From NCBI GenBank assembly GCA_963732585.1, contig CAVSZY010000001.1:1-64000 (forward strand): a stretch of 64,000 nucleotides of DNA, given 5' to 3'. A program made the translations under genes and the position numbers. Below, one piece after another: positions 53,742 to 62,513 of this stretch. The notes under the pieces are model-generated. The model was not told the DNA's origin. It worked only from the letters and a program-made list of their open reading frames with translations, and did not search any database. The first letter of the stretch is position 1. The number at the start of each line of letters is the position of its first letter. The stretch comes from WLMZ01 sp963732585 (lineage in GTDB: Bacteria > Actinomycetota > Acidimicrobiia > Acidimicrobiales > Ilumatobacteraceae).

Positions 53742-55040
53742 CTACAGGTTGGCGACGTCGTGCTCCAAGAACTCGGCGAACTTGGCGCGCGCCGCCTCCC
53801 GCTTCTTGGGCAGGTGTTCCGTCGGCCACAGATCGTCGCTGGCCTTGTAGCCACGCAACACCTGGCGGGCGACCGTCATCTTGTGCACTTCGGTCGGACC
53901 GTCGGCGAGACCCATGACGTGGGCGCCGAGGATCATGCTGCTGAACGGCATCTCGTTGCTGGCCCCGAGCGCGCCGTGGACCTGCAACGCCCGCTGGGCG
54001 ATGTCGTGGAGCACACCGGGCATCAACACCTTGATCGCGGCGATGTCCTTGCGCACCCGTCGGTAATCGTTGTGCTTGTCGATCGACCACGCGGTGTACA
54101 AGACGAAGAGCCGGAACTGCTTCAGCTGGGCGTAGGAGTCGGCGATGTAGCCCTGAACGAACTGTTTGTCGGCCAGCAGGCTGCCTTGGGTGGAGCGACT
54201 CAAGGCCCGCTCGCACATCATGTCGATCGCCTTTTGGGCCATGCCGATGGTGCGCATCGCGTGGTGGATTCGCCCGCCCCCAAGACGGGTTTGGGCGATG
54301 GCGAAGGCCTGGCCCTCGCCGCCAAGCAAAGCGTCAGCGGGGACCCGCACGTCGTTGTAATGGATCAGCGCGTGCGAACCCTCACCGAGCGGTTCTGTGC
54401 CGAGCCCAACGTTGCGCACGATCTCCACGCCGGGGGTATCCGCGGGCACGAGGAACATCGACATGCCCTTGTACGGACTGACCTCTGGGTTGGTGACGAC
54501 CATGACGATGAGAAAGGACGCCGTGCTGGCGTTGGAGGAGAAAAACTTCCAGCCGTTGATCACCCATTCGTCGCCATCGGCCACGGCGCGAGTTTCGAAC
54601 ATCGTCGGGTCGGCACCGGCGTGCGGCTCGGTCATCGAATAGCAGGAGAAGACCTCGCCGTTGAGCAGCGGCTTGAGATAGCGCTCCTTTTGCGCTTCGG
54701 TTCCGTAGTGGGCGATGATCTCGGCGTTGCCGGTGTCGGGTGCCTGGCATCCGAAGATGATCGGCGCCCAACTCGAACGGCCGAGGATCTCGTTCAGCAA
54801 CGACAGTCTGAGCTGACCGTAACCCTGGCCGCCGAGCTCGGGGCCGAGGTGCGTGGCCCACAGCTTCTGATCCCTGACCTGCTGCTTGAGCGGATCGATG
54901 ATCGTGCGCAGCATGTCGCTTGGCGGCGTGAACTCGAGCCCTTTCCACAACTGGTCGAGCGGTTCGACTTCGTTGCGGACGAAGTCGTCGGCCCAGTCGA
55001 GCTTGGCTTGAAACTCTGGTTCGGTCTCGAAATCCCACAT
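53742..55040 (-). CDS. Acyl-CoA dehydrogenase (FadE-like)
   Basis: This 432-aa ACAD starts at ATG 55040 or two codons earlier. Blocks are SCYSMTEPHAGADPTMFETR, INGWKFFSSNASTA, TRLGGGRIHHAMRTIGMAQK and a terminal HKMTVARQVLRG. The wording (GPTEVHKMTVA) resembles the larger ACAD10/11-like bacterial group. It is divergent from an LLM oxidoreductase across a long inverted repeat. Confidence 0.9.
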   Translation of the reverse strand: MWDFETEPEFQAKLDWADDFVRNEVEPLDQLWKGLEFTPPSDMLRTIIDPLKQQVRDQKLWATHLGPELGGQGYGQLRLSLLNEILGRSSWAPIIFGCQAPDTGNAEIIAHYGTEAQKERYLKPLLNGEVFSCYSMTEPHAGADPTMFETRAVADGDEWVINGWKFFSSNASTASFLIVMVVTNPEVSPYKGMSMFLVPADTPGVEIVRNVGLGTEPLGEGSHALIHYNDVRVPADALLGGEGQAFAIAQTRLGGGRIHHAMRTIGMAQKAIDMMCERALSRSTQGSLLADKQFVQGYIADSYAQLKQFRLFVLYTAWSIDKHNDYRRVRKDIAAIKVLMPGVLHDIAQRALQVHGALGASNEMPFSSMILGAHVMGLADGPTEVHKMTVARQVLRGYKASDDLWPTEHLPKKREAARAKFAEFLEHDVANL

Positions 55041-55062
55041 GGTCAACGGGCCCTTCGTTCGC

Positions 55063-55093
55063 TCGCGTAATGAATGCTTTCACATTACGCGAG
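55063..55093. promoter_or_regulatory. Long perfect inverted repeat between divergent genes
   Basis: CTCGCGTAATG (55063-55073) and CATTACGCGAG (55083-55093) are perfect 11-bp arms with a 9-nt spacer. It lies between the starts of the acyl-CoA dehydrogenase and the LLM gene, where an operator for both would sit. No regulator gene is adjacent. Confidence 0.6.
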
Positions 55094-55105
55094 TACTGTT
55101 CTCCG

Positions 55106-56062
55106 ATGCGCCTTGGACTGATGGTCGGCCCGGAACGGAACCGCTACTCGACAAAAGTAGAGCGGATGATCAGCGATGCTCGTTGGGCAGAGCAGGCCGG
55201 GTTCGACTCGGTGTGGATTCCGCAGGTCCCGGACGAGTTCGACGCGATGACGGCAGCGACGGTCATCGCCCGCGAGACGGCCCGGATCGAAATCGGCACC
55301 GCCGTGGTCGCCCTGCAAACCCGCCATCCCGTGGCATTGGTGCAGCAAGCCCTGTCGACCCAACTCGTCGCCGAGGGGCGCTTCACCCTCGGTGTCGGAC
55401 CGTCGCATCATTGGGTGATTGAAGACATGGTCGGTCTGACCTACGAGCGGCCAGCGGCAACGGTCAGCGACTACCTCGATGTGCTCGACGCTGCACTGCG
55501 CGGGCCGGGTCTGATCGAGGTGCACAACGATTCCTTCCGGATTAACAACCCGATGTACGTCACTGATCAGCCGGCGACCCCGGTGTTGATCGCGGCGCTC
55601 GGTCCAGTGATGTTGAAGCTGGCCGGAGAGCGCACCGATGGCACCATCCTGTGGCTCGCTGACGAGCGGGCCATCGAGTCGCATGTGGTGCCGCGGATCA
55701 CCGCCGCCGCTACTGGCGTCGGACGACCTTCGCCACGGATCATCGCTGGGGTGCCCGTCTGTTTGTGCTCGCCGAGTGACGTCGACACCGCCATCGCCCG
55801 CGCCAACCGAGTGCTCAGCGAGTCGTCGATCTCACCGAACTATCAACGTCTGCTGAACATGGGCAACGCCCAAAACGTTGGTGACATTCTCGCTGCTGGT
55901 GACGAGCGGATGATCGTCGAGCGTCTGCGCTCCTTTGCCAGCTCCGGCTGCACCGATGTGTCGATCCGAGTTGTGCCGATCGGTGCCGATCGCGACGAAC
56001 TGCTCGAATCGAGCCGCCGAACCCGAGAGTTCCTCGCCGAATTGGCGACGACAGGATTTTGA
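55106..56062 (+). CDS. LLM-class (F420-dependent) oxidoreductase
   Basis: This 318-aa luciferase-like TIM barrel starts at ATG 55106. It has DARWAEQAGFDSVWIPQV, ARIEIGTAVVALQTRHPVAL, GRFTLGVGPSHHWVIEDMVG and TPVLIAALGPVMLKLAGERT with DGTILWLA. The form is that of TIGR03564-like F420 enzymes. It probably oxidises or reduces a lipid-derived intermediate. Confidence 0.88.
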   Translation: MRLGLMVGPERNRYSTKVERMISDARWAEQAGFDSVWIPQVPDEFDAMTAATVIARETARIEIGTAVVALQTRHPVALVQQALSTQLVAEGRFTLGVGPSHHWVIEDMVGLTYERPAATVSDYLDVLDAALRGPGLIEVHNDSFRINNPMYVTDQPATPVLIAALGPVMLKLAGERTDGTILWLADERAIESHVVPRITAAATGVGRPSPRIIAGVPVCLCSPSDVDTAIARANRVLSESSISPNYQRLLNMGNAQNVGDILAAGDERMIVERLRSFASSGCTDVSIRVVPIGADRDELLESSRRTREFLAELATTGF

Positions 56063-56064
56063 CG

Positions 56065-57198
56065 TCAGCTCGGTGGGAGGCCGAGCACCCGGGTGGCGAT
56101 GATGTTCTTCTGAATCTGCGACGTGCCGCCCATGACGCTCTGAGCCCGGCCGTACAGGTAGGTGTTGAGCAGTGCGTCGTCGTCGCCGGCCGCGGCCTCG
56201 GCGAGTCCAAACGACAACGCTGCCTGACCGACGCTCTGTTCGACCCAGGTCATCAGCAGCTTGTCGATCGAGCCACGCACGCCGAGGGCGATACCGTCCA
56301 TCCGTTCCGAAAGACGCCGACAGACGTGCAACCGCAATATCTCGGCTTGCACAAACGCCCAGCTCAACTCGTCGGCCCGCACGCCGGTGACCCCCCGCGG
56401 ATTTTCCCGAGCGATCTCTTCCAAATGGCGCACTGTCGCCGCGTAACGGGCGCCGAAACCGAGCACCGCCGGTTCGCGCTCGTGGGTCACGGTGGTCATC
56501 GCCAACGCCCATCCGTGTCCCGGATCGCCGATCATGTTGGCTGCATCAACGCGAGCATCGTCGAAGCTGACCTGGCCGAACTCGGTGGTGATGCCGTTGA
56601 TCATCTGCAACGGCCGTTGCTCGATGCCCACTTGGCGCATCGGCACGGCGAAGGCGGAGATGCCCTTGTGCTTGGCCACTGAGCTGTCGGTGCGGGCCAG
56701 CACGAGACACCAATCGGCGACATCGGAATAGCTGGTCCAAATCTTGTGCCCGTTGATCACGTACTCGTCGCCATCTCGCACAGCTGTGGTGCGCAACGCC
56801 GCCAAGTCGGAGCCGGCATCGGGCTCGCTGAATCCTTGACACCAGCGATCCTGGCCGTTGATCAACCCAGGCAGGAATCGATCCTTGATCGCTTGGCTAC
56901 CGTGATGGCTGATCGCTTCGACCAGATACCCGAGGCTCGGTTTCGGTGGTGCCCCGGCAGCGGCCAGTTCCTCGTCGACGATCACCTCGTACACCGGGTC
57001 GAGGGCCCGGCCGCCGTATTGCGCCGGCCAGGTCAGCCCGAAGAATCCGGCGTCGTACAGGCGTCGATGCCAGTCGCCGAGCAACAGCCAATAGTCGTCG
57101 TCGTTCTTCGAGCGGTGTACCGATTCGCCCTCATCGTCGAGCCATTGGCGAATGCGGCCACGGAACTCGGCTTCGGCGGCAGAGTCGTTGAAGTCCAT
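56065..57198 (-). CDS. Acyl-CoA dehydrogenase, larger subunit of a pair
   Basis: This 377-aa ACAD starts at ATG 57198, overlapping the TGA of the upstream ACAD-like gene (TGATG). Blocks are FFGLTWPAQYGGR, WCQGFSEPDAGSDLAAL, NGHKIWTSYSDVADW and MGGTSQIQKNIIATRVLG. With the coupled smaller gene it matches the alpha2beta2 heterotetrameric ACADs of cholesterol-degrading actinobacteria (ChsE-type), in which one subunit carries catalysis. Confidence 0.9.
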   Translation of the reverse strand: MDFNDSAAEAEFRGRIRQWLDDEGESVHRSKNDDDYWLLLGDWHRRLYDAGFFGLTWPAQYGGRALDPVYEVIVDEELAAAGAPPKPSLGYLVEAISHHGSQAIKDRFLPGLINGQDRWCQGFSEPDAGSDLAALRTTAVRDGDEYVINGHKIWTSYSDVADWCLVLARTDSSVAKHKGISAFAVPMRQVGIEQRPLQMINGITTEFGQVSFDDARVDAANMIGDPGHGWALAMTTVTHEREPAVLGFGARYAATVRHLEEIARENPRGVTGVRADELSWAFVQAEILRLHVCRRLSERMDGIALGVRGSIDKLLMTWVEQSVGQAALSFGLAEAAAGDDDALLNTYLYGRAQSVMGGTSQIQKNIIATRVLGLPPS

Positions 57199-58202
57199 CA
57201 GTTCGCTCCCCATCGCTCGCGGGCCAAGAACTTGAGTTGTTCGCCGTCGCCGCCGAACAGTTCCGTCGACAACACGGCGCGGCGCAGGTAGACGTGAGCC
57301 ATGCACTCCCAGGTGTTGCCGATGCCGCCGTGAACTTGAATCGCCGTTTCGCACACCGTACGAGCGGCCCGTGAGGCGTAGGCCTTGGCCACCGCGGAGG
57401 CGGCACGGGCTTCGGCCGGGCTCAAGGCGTCGACTGCCCAAGCGGCGTGCACCATTGCTCCCATCGCGCCCTCGGTCAAGGTGGTGGCCTCGGCGAGGAG
57501 GTGTTGCACGGCCTGATACGAGCCGATCGCCGAGCCGTATTGCTGGCGCTGTTTGGCGTATTCGGTGGCCAACTGCACTGCGCCCTCCATCGCCCCAACG
57601 AGGTCTGCGGCCGTGAGGGAAACGGCGAGCGCTTCCCAGCGCAGCGCCGCTCCGTCACTCAAAGCCGACGCCGACTCGACTGCCACAGCGACGCCAGCGC
57701 CGGCCGATTTGCCGACCGGACGGGTGAGATCGACGCCGCGATGATGGGAGCCGATGGGGGCGACAGCGAGCGTTTTCGTACCACCCGAATCGACCACGAC
57801 CACGGCCTGCGCGGCGTTTGCCGCGTCGATCGCCAGCCACGACGTGCCACCGCCCAGGCCGCTGAGATCGGCGCTGACCCCAATCGTCACCGGCCCACCG
57901 ACGTCGTCGACGCCACAGTGACGTAGCAGATCGGCCGCCAGCAATGGTCCGAGAAATGGCGTGTCACAACAGCCACGGGCAAGCTCGCGAGCGACGATGG
58001 CACATTCAACACCTGAGGCCAACGGTTGGTCGGGTGTACCAGAGCGCAGCTCGCGCCAGCCTGCCTGCTCGAGCGCTGCATCGAGGCGGGCGCGCCGTCG
58101 CTCATCGTCGAGGTCGCCGACGGTAGTCGGGCCGAGGGTCGCCACCATGCGTTTGGCGGCGTCTTCGAGTTGGCGCTGTTCAGGTGAAGGGCGAGCGTCC
58201 AT
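57198..58202 (-). CDS. Acyl-CoA dehydrogenase-like partner subunit
   Basis: This 334-aa protein starts at ATG 58202. It keeps the ACAD C-terminal helical domain (EYAKQRQQYGSAIGSYQAVQ, then ETAIQVHGGIGNTWECMAHV) but the middle beta domain is shortened and no EGT-type catalytic base is visible. It is probably the non-catalytic FAD-binding partner of the coupled larger subunit. It begins 1 nt after the TetR stop on the same strand. Confidence 0.87.
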   Translation of the reverse strand: MDARPSPEQRQLEDAAKRMVATLGPTTVGDLDDERRRARLDAALEQAGWRELRSGTPDQPLASGVECAIVARELARGCCDTPFLGPLLAADLLRHCGVDDVGGPVTIGVSADLSGLGGGTSWLAIDAANAAQAVVVVDSGGTKTLAVAPIGSHHRGVDLTRPVGKSAGAGVAVAVESASALSDGAALRWEALAVSLTAADLVGAMEGAVQLATEYAKQRQQYGSAIGSYQAVQHLLAEATTLTEGAMGAMVHAAWAVDALSPAEARAASAVAKAYASRAARTVCETAIQVHGGIGNTWECMAHVYLRRAVLSTELFGGDGEQLKFLARERWGAN

Positions 58203-58203
58203 G

Positions 58204-58905
58204 TCAGCTGGCGCGCCTCGCCACGATGTCGTCGGGGACGATCGCCCGCAGGCAGAACTCCCACACTTCATCAGCGGTGATCGGCTGGGCCTGGGCGCCA
58301 GCACCGACTTGGCTGCGCCCGGCGGTGATCGTCGCCGTCTGCATGACAATCGTCGCCAGGCGACGTGGCCGCCCCGGCCGCAACAACCCAGCGTCGGCCG
58401 CATCTTGCACCAGCGCGGCGACGTGCTCGAACAGCGGGGCGTAAGCGCGGGCCACCTCCTCCGGGTGATCGACCATCAGCCGTTGACCAAATTCGAAGAA
58501 CAGCGGCTGCACCGCATCTCTGTTGGGTGCGCTTTGGCCGAAGAGCATGATCACCGCGGCGCGCAACCGTTCGAGCGGGTCGCCCAGCGAACTGGCCTCA
58601 CGAAGCTGCGCGACAGCCGTGCTGATCTCCTCTTCGAAAAGCCCGAGCAACAGCTCGTGCTTGCCATCAAAATATTGATAAAAGCTGCGCAGGCTTTGCT
58701 TGGAGCGATCGACAATCTCCTGCACGGTGAACTCTGTCGAGCCCTTTTCGGCGATCACTTCGCGGGCCGCATTGAAGAAGGCTTGGACACGTTTCGCGGC
58801 CCGTAGGCGCGCCGTTTGCGTCGAACGGTCGATCGCCCGTTCACGCCACGCAGGTTCGGGCGGTGCCGCTGCTGCGCTCATCGCAAGGTTGTCCGTCGCG
58901 TCCAT
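58204..58905 (-). CDS. TetR-family regulator
   Basis: This 233-aa regulator starts at ATG 58905. The HTH is FFNAAREVIAEKGSTEFTVQ, then EIVDRSKQSLRSFYQYFDGK and HELLLGLFEE. It heads an operon with the ACAD pair and is divergent from a CMD-like gene. Two palindromes lie in the intergenic space, and one resembles sites before the Rieske and ACAD genes further right. Confidence 0.9.
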   Translation of the reverse strand: MDATDNLAMSAAAAPPEPAWRERAIDRSTQTARLRAAKRVQAFFNAAREVIAEKGSTEFTVQEIVDRSKQSLRSFYQYFDGKHELLLGLFEEEISTAVAQLREASSLGDPLERLRAAVIMLFGQSAPNRDAVQPLFFEFGQRLMVDHPEEVARAYAPLFEHVAALVQDAADAGLLRPGRPRRLATIVMQTATITAGRSQVGAGAQAQPITADEVWEFCLRAIVPDDIVARRAS

Positions 58906-58921
58906 CGCTCTCACTGTAGAG

Positions 58922-58931
58922 AACGATCGTT
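58922..58931. promoter_or_regulatory. Palindrome AACGATCGTT
   Basis: A perfect 10-bp palindrome 17 nt upstream of the TetR start. It is related to the CGAACGTCGTT sequences at 59610-59620 and 61326-61336. Confidence 0.4.
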
Positions 58932-58946
58932 GCGAATCGAGAGAAA

Positions 58947-58965
58947 TACCATTGTCAAAATGGTA
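58947..58965. promoter_or_regulatory. Inverted repeat TACCATT-gtcaa-AATGGTA
   Basis: Perfect 7-bp arms with a 5-nt spacer, 13 nt upstream of the CMD-like gene start and between it and the divergent TetR gene. Likely an operator. Confidence 0.55.
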
Positions 58966-58977
58966 GAACATGGCTCT

Positions 58978-59568
58978 ATGGCACGAGTGCAACCGTTAAA
59001 GATTCGCGAGTGGCCGCCGGAGATGCGTGACTCGATGGCGGCGATGACACCACCGAATCCTCGCTACACGATGCCGCCGACCGAGGGCCGGCCAAGGCCG
59101 ATGAACACCCTCGGAACCTTCGCCCATCACCCGGCGCTGGCCAAGGCTTTCTTCACCTTCAACGGGCACATTTTGAGCGCCACGACGCTGACCATTCGCC
59201 AGCGCGAGTTGATCGTGCTGCGCGTTGCCCATCGCCGTCGTTGCGCCTATGAGTTCGCCCAGCACGTGGTCGTCGCCAACGACGCCGATATCTCCGACGA
59301 TGAGATCGCCGCCCTTGTCAACGGCCCTGACGACGCGACGTTGGTGCCGCTGGAGGCCGCCGTGCTACGTGCCGTCGACGAACTGATCGACGACAGCGCG
59401 ATCAGCGACACCACCTGGGCAACGCTGGGCACCTGGTTCGATACCCAGCAGATCATGGATCTGATCTTCACTGTCGGCACCTACTCGACGCTGGCGTTGA
59501 TGATGCGCTCGTTCCAGCTCGACCTCGACGACGACTTGAAGATCTGGATGGCCAACAAGCATCGCTAG
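58978..59568 (+). CDS. Carboxymuconolactone decarboxylase-family protein
   Basis: This 196-aa AhpD/CMD-fold protein has LTIRQRELIVLRVAHRRRCA, YEFAQHVVVANDADISDDEI and WFDTQQIMDLIFTVGTYSTL. The C-A-Y-E-F-A-Q-H segment keeps the Glu and His of the proton relay but has no CxxC pair, unlike the protein at 23245. It starts at ATG 58978, divergent from TetR. Many such genes accompany steroid/terpenoid catabolism; the reaction is unknown. Confidence 0.87.
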   Translation: MARVQPLKIREWPPEMRDSMAAMTPPNPRYTMPPTEGRPRPMNTLGTFAHHPALAKAFFTFNGHILSATTLTIRQRELIVLRVAHRRRCAYEFAQHVVVANDADISDDEIAALVNGPDDATLVPLEAAVLRAVDELIDDSAISDTTWATLGTWFDTQQIMDLIFTVGTYSTLALMMRSFQLDLDDDLKIWMANKHR

Positions 59569-59609
59569 GGCTTGCGCTTGCCAAGCGGAAACGTTATTCT
59601 CTCTTTTTG

Positions 59610-59620
59610 CGAACGTCGTT
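59610..59620. promoter_or_regulatory. CGAACGTCGTT motif upstream of the Rieske gene
   Basis: This 11-bp sequence recurs in reverse orientation at 61326-61336 before the next ACAD gene. It contains AACG-T-CGTT, close to the palindrome in front of the TetR gene. Confidence 0.35.
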
Positions 59621-59672
59621 TTGCTGCGGTGTTTTGCATCATGAGGTTTGCACACACGACACGGAGGCGACC

Positions 59673-60977
59673 ATGGCCCACTTTCCGAAACCAGCCGAGG
59701 GCAGCTGGACACAGCACTACCCCGGGTTGGGCACTGCGCCCGTGTCCTACGAGGACTCGATCTCGCCGGAGTTTTACGAGCGCGAACGTGAGGCCGTGTT
59801 CCGTAACTCGTGGCTCAACGTCGGACGCATCGAACAGCTTCCCCGCACCGGCAGCTACTTCACCCGTGAAATCGCCGTCGTCGACGCCTCGATCGTCGTC
59901 AACAAGGATGCCGAGGGCACGGTGCGCGCCTTTCACAACATCTGTCGCCACCGCGGCAACAAGCTGGTGTGGGACGACTATCCGCAGGAAGAGACCTCCG
60001 GCACCTGCCGCCAGTTCGCCTGCAAGTACCACGCCTGGCGCTACAACCTCGACGGCTCGCTGGCCTTCGTGCAGCAGGAATCCGAGTTCTTCGATCTCGA
60101 CAAGGACTCGCTTGGCCTCGTCCAGGTCGCCTGCGAGGTATGGGAAGGATTCATCTTCGTCAACTTCGCCAAGGAACCGGCGCAGACGCTGATCGAGTTC
60201 CTCGGCGAGTTCGGCACCGACGTCGCCGGCTACCCGTTCGGCGAGATGACCCAAAAGTGGACCTTCGAGTCCGACATCAACGCCAACTGGAAGCTGTTCA
60301 TCGACGCCTTCGTCGAGTTCTACCACGCCCCCGTGTTGCACCAAAAGCAGGCCACGCCCGAGGAAGCCCAAGCGCTGCTCAAGGTCGGCTTCGAGGCCCT
60401 GCACTACAAGTTGATGAGCCCACACTCGATGGTCTCCACCTGGGGTGGCATGTCGCCGCCGAAAGACGAGATGATGGTCAAGCCGATCGAGCGAGTGCTG
60501 CGCAGCGGCCTGTTTGGTCCGTGGGATGCCCCCGGCGTCGTCGAGGAACTGCCGCCTGGCGTCAACCCAACCGGCCACAACGCCTGGGGCATCGACTCCT
60601 TCGTCATCTTCCCCAACTTCATGATCCTGCTGTGGGAGCGCGAGTGGTACATCACGTATCACTATTGGCCGCTGGCACACAACAAGCACCACTTCGAGGT
60701 CAGCCTGTATTTCGTGCCGCCGAAGAACGCCAGCGAGCGCTTGGCGCAGGAACTGGCTGCGGTGACAACCAAGGAGTATGCGCTGCAGGACGCCAACACG
60801 TTGGAGGCCACGCAATCGATGATCTCCAAGCGCATCGTCAACAGCTTCGTGCTCAACGACCAGGAGTTGCTCTGCCGCCACCACCACGCCGTGGTCCGCG
60901 AGCATGTCCGCGCCCACGACGAGGGCACGCCCGTGAGCTATCCGTGGAACCGCGCCGACGCTGCGGCCAAGGCCTGA
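59673..60977 (+). CDS. Rieske non-heme iron oxygenase alpha subunit
   Basis: This 434-aa protein starts at ATG 59673. Rieske ligands are in NICRHRGNKLVW and FACKYHAWRYNLDG (C-x-H and C-x2-H). The mononuclear iron site has H-x4-H in FVEFYHAPVLHQ. It is of the ring-hydroxylating/steroid-hydroxylase type. It needs a reductase such as the one at 38646. The 112-aa gene following is probably its partner in an operon. Substrate unknown. Confidence 0.92.
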   Translation: MAHFPKPAEGSWTQHYPGLGTAPVSYEDSISPEFYEREREAVFRNSWLNVGRIEQLPRTGSYFTREIAVVDASIVVNKDAEGTVRAFHNICRHRGNKLVWDDYPQEETSGTCRQFACKYHAWRYNLDGSLAFVQQESEFFDLDKDSLGLVQVACEVWEGFIFVNFAKEPAQTLIEFLGEFGTDVAGYPFGEMTQKWTFESDINANWKLFIDAFVEFYHAPVLHQKQATPEEAQALLKVGFEALHYKLMSPHSMVSTWGGMSPPKDEMMVKPIERVLRSGLFGPWDAPGVVEELPPGVNPTGHNAWGIDSFVIFPNFMILLWEREWYITYHYWPLAHNKHHFEVSLYFVPPKNASERLAQELAAVTTKEYALQDANTLEATQSMISKRIVNSFVLNDQELLCRHHHAVVREHVRAHDEGTPVSYPWNRADAAAKA

Positions 60978-60988
60978 GAGGAACCGAC

Positions 60989-61327
60989 ATGAGCACGACA
61001 ACACACAGCCTTCCAGCGGACTTCGCCGATCTTGCGCCGTTTTCGGCGTGGATCTTGGAGACCGAGAACGAGCGCTACGATCGGCGCATCGCCTCGTCGA
61101 TGGACGAAATGCAGGCGCTCTACGACGCCGGTCTGCCACGGATGAAAGCGGGGATGGCCTATTGCGATCAGTTCCCGATCGATGCCCTGCCCGATGACGC
61201 CAAGAACCTGATGAACCTGTTCTTCTCGGTGATCGAGATCTCCTTCCCGATCGAATGTTGGCGCCAGGCACGGGTGCCCGACAGTGGCGCGGCCGAGATC
61301 AACTGCGTTCACCAGCCGCGTTTCTAA
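60989..61327 (+). CDS. Small hypothetical protein of the Rieske operon
   Basis: This 112-aa soluble acidic protein starts at ATG 60989, 11 nt after the oxygenase, with a GAGAGGA site. Features are FSAWILETENERYDRRIASS, YDAGLPRMKAGMAYCDQF and SFPIECWRQARVP. No family recognised. Its position suggests an accessory or substrate-handling role for the oxygenase. Confidence 0.7.
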   Translation: MSTTTHSLPADFADLAPFSAWILETENERYDRRIASSMDEMQALYDAGLPRMKAGMAYCDQFPIDALPDDAKNLMNLFFSVIEISFPIECWRQARVPDSGAAEINCVHQPRF

Positions 61328-61336
61328 CGACGTTCG
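61326..61336. promoter_or_regulatory. AACGACGTTCG motif before the acyl-CoA dehydrogenase
   Basis: Reverse complement of the motif at 59610-59620. It overlaps the previous stop codon and lies 4 nt before the GTG at 61341. Confidence 0.3.
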
Positions 61337-61340
61337 TATC

Positions 61341-62513
61341 GTGAGCAATCACGAGCGTCCGCTCGATATCGCTTCCTTTCGCCGCGACTTCGTCGCCTGG
61401 CTCGACGATCACGGTGCCTCGCTGCGCCCCGATTACGTCGGGCACGGCACCCTCGATCAGCAGATGGCCCAGTTTCAGCGCCTCAAACGAGCCTTGTTTG
61501 ACGCCGACTGGGGGCGCTACGGCTGGCCCGTCGAGGTCGGTGGGTTGGGTGGCCCGACGATGTTGCGGGCGATTGTCGGTGAGGAGATCGCGGCCCGGGA
61601 TCTGGCCGAGGCTGGGCCGTGGTCGATGATCGAGGTCTTGACCCCGACGGTGATCAAGTTCGCACCCGCGGCACTGGCCCAGGCCATGGTGCCGCTGGTG
61701 TTGCGCGGCGACGAAACCTGGTGCCAAGGCTTTTCTGAGCCGGGCTCGGGCAGCGATCTGGCCTCACTGACCTGCCGGGCGACGCCGGTCGAGGGTGGTT
61801 GGCTGATCAACGGACAAAAGGTGTGGACCAGCTACATCCAGTTTGCCCAGCGTTGCATTCTGCTGACCCGCAGCGGGGAACCCGGAAGCGCCCATCGGGG
61901 CATCACCGCCTTCTTCGTCGATGTCGATTCACCGGGTATCACCCATCGCCCGTTGCAGATCCAGAACGGTCGCCTCGAGTTCGCCGAAGTGTTCTACGAC
62001 GATGTTTTCGTGCCCGCCGATCGCATGTTGGGAAAGCTTGGCCAGGGTTGGCAGGTGGCGATGGACATTTTGCCGTACGAGCGCTCGACCGCGTTCTGGC
62101 ATCGCGGCGCACTGTTGTTGCGCCGTTGTAGCCAACTGGTTGCGCAGGCGGCCGCCGAGGCTGCGCCCGAGGCGGTGTCGCCGTCGGCAACGGCGGCGTT
62201 GGGCGAGGCCTATCAGAACGTGTTGGCCTTGCGTTGCCGGTCGCGGGCCACGCAACATCGTTTGGCGGCCGGTGAGGCGCTCGGCGCGGAAACATCGATC
62301 GACAAGATTCTGGTGGCGACCGCCGAGCAGGTGTTGTTCGATACGGCCCGCGATCTGCTTCCCGGTGTTGTCGAGTTCGACGATTCGCCTGATGCCGAGG
62401 TGTGGCGGATGGAGTACCTGTACTCAAAGTCGGCAACGATCTACGGCGGCACGTCGGAGATTCAACGCAACATCGTCGCTCGCCGGCTGCTCGATCTGGG
62501 GGCCGAGTCGTGA
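61341..62513 (+). CDS. Acyl-CoA dehydrogenase, larger subunit of a pair
   Basis: This 390-aa ACAD starts at GTG 61341. Blocks are WCQGFSEPGSGSDLASLT, INGQKVWTSYIQFAQR, GWQVAMDILPYERSTAF and the C-terminal IYGGTSEIQRNIVARRLLDL. It overlaps the next ACAD gene by GTGA. As at 56065/57198, the pair fits the heterotetrameric actinobacterial ACADs. Confidence 0.9.
   Translation: MSNHERPLDIASFRRDFVAWLDDHGASLRPDYVGHGTLDQQMAQFQRLKRALFDADWGRYGWPVEVGGLGGPTMLRAIVGEEIAARDLAEAGPWSMIEVLTPTVIKFAPAALAQAMVPLVLRGDETWCQGFSEPGSGSDLASLTCRATPVEGGWLINGQKVWTSYIQFAQRCILLTRSGEPGSAHRGITAFFVDVDSPGITHRPLQIQNGRLEFAEVFYDDVFVPADRMLGKLGQGWQVAMDILPYERSTAFWHRGALLLRRCSQLVAQAAAEAAPEAVSPSATAALGEAYQNVLALRCRSRATQHRLAAGEALGAETSIDKILVATAEQVLFDTARDLLPGVVEFDDSPDAEVWRMEYLYSKSATIYGGTSEIQRNIVARRLLDLGAES

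Noticed and set aside
52567..54216. A 549-aa deacetylase with a long N-terminal extension
   Set aside because: The extension is antisense-frame material of the neighbouring acyl-CoA dehydrogenase. A TTG at 53658 with GGAGGAG gives a normal-length enzyme.
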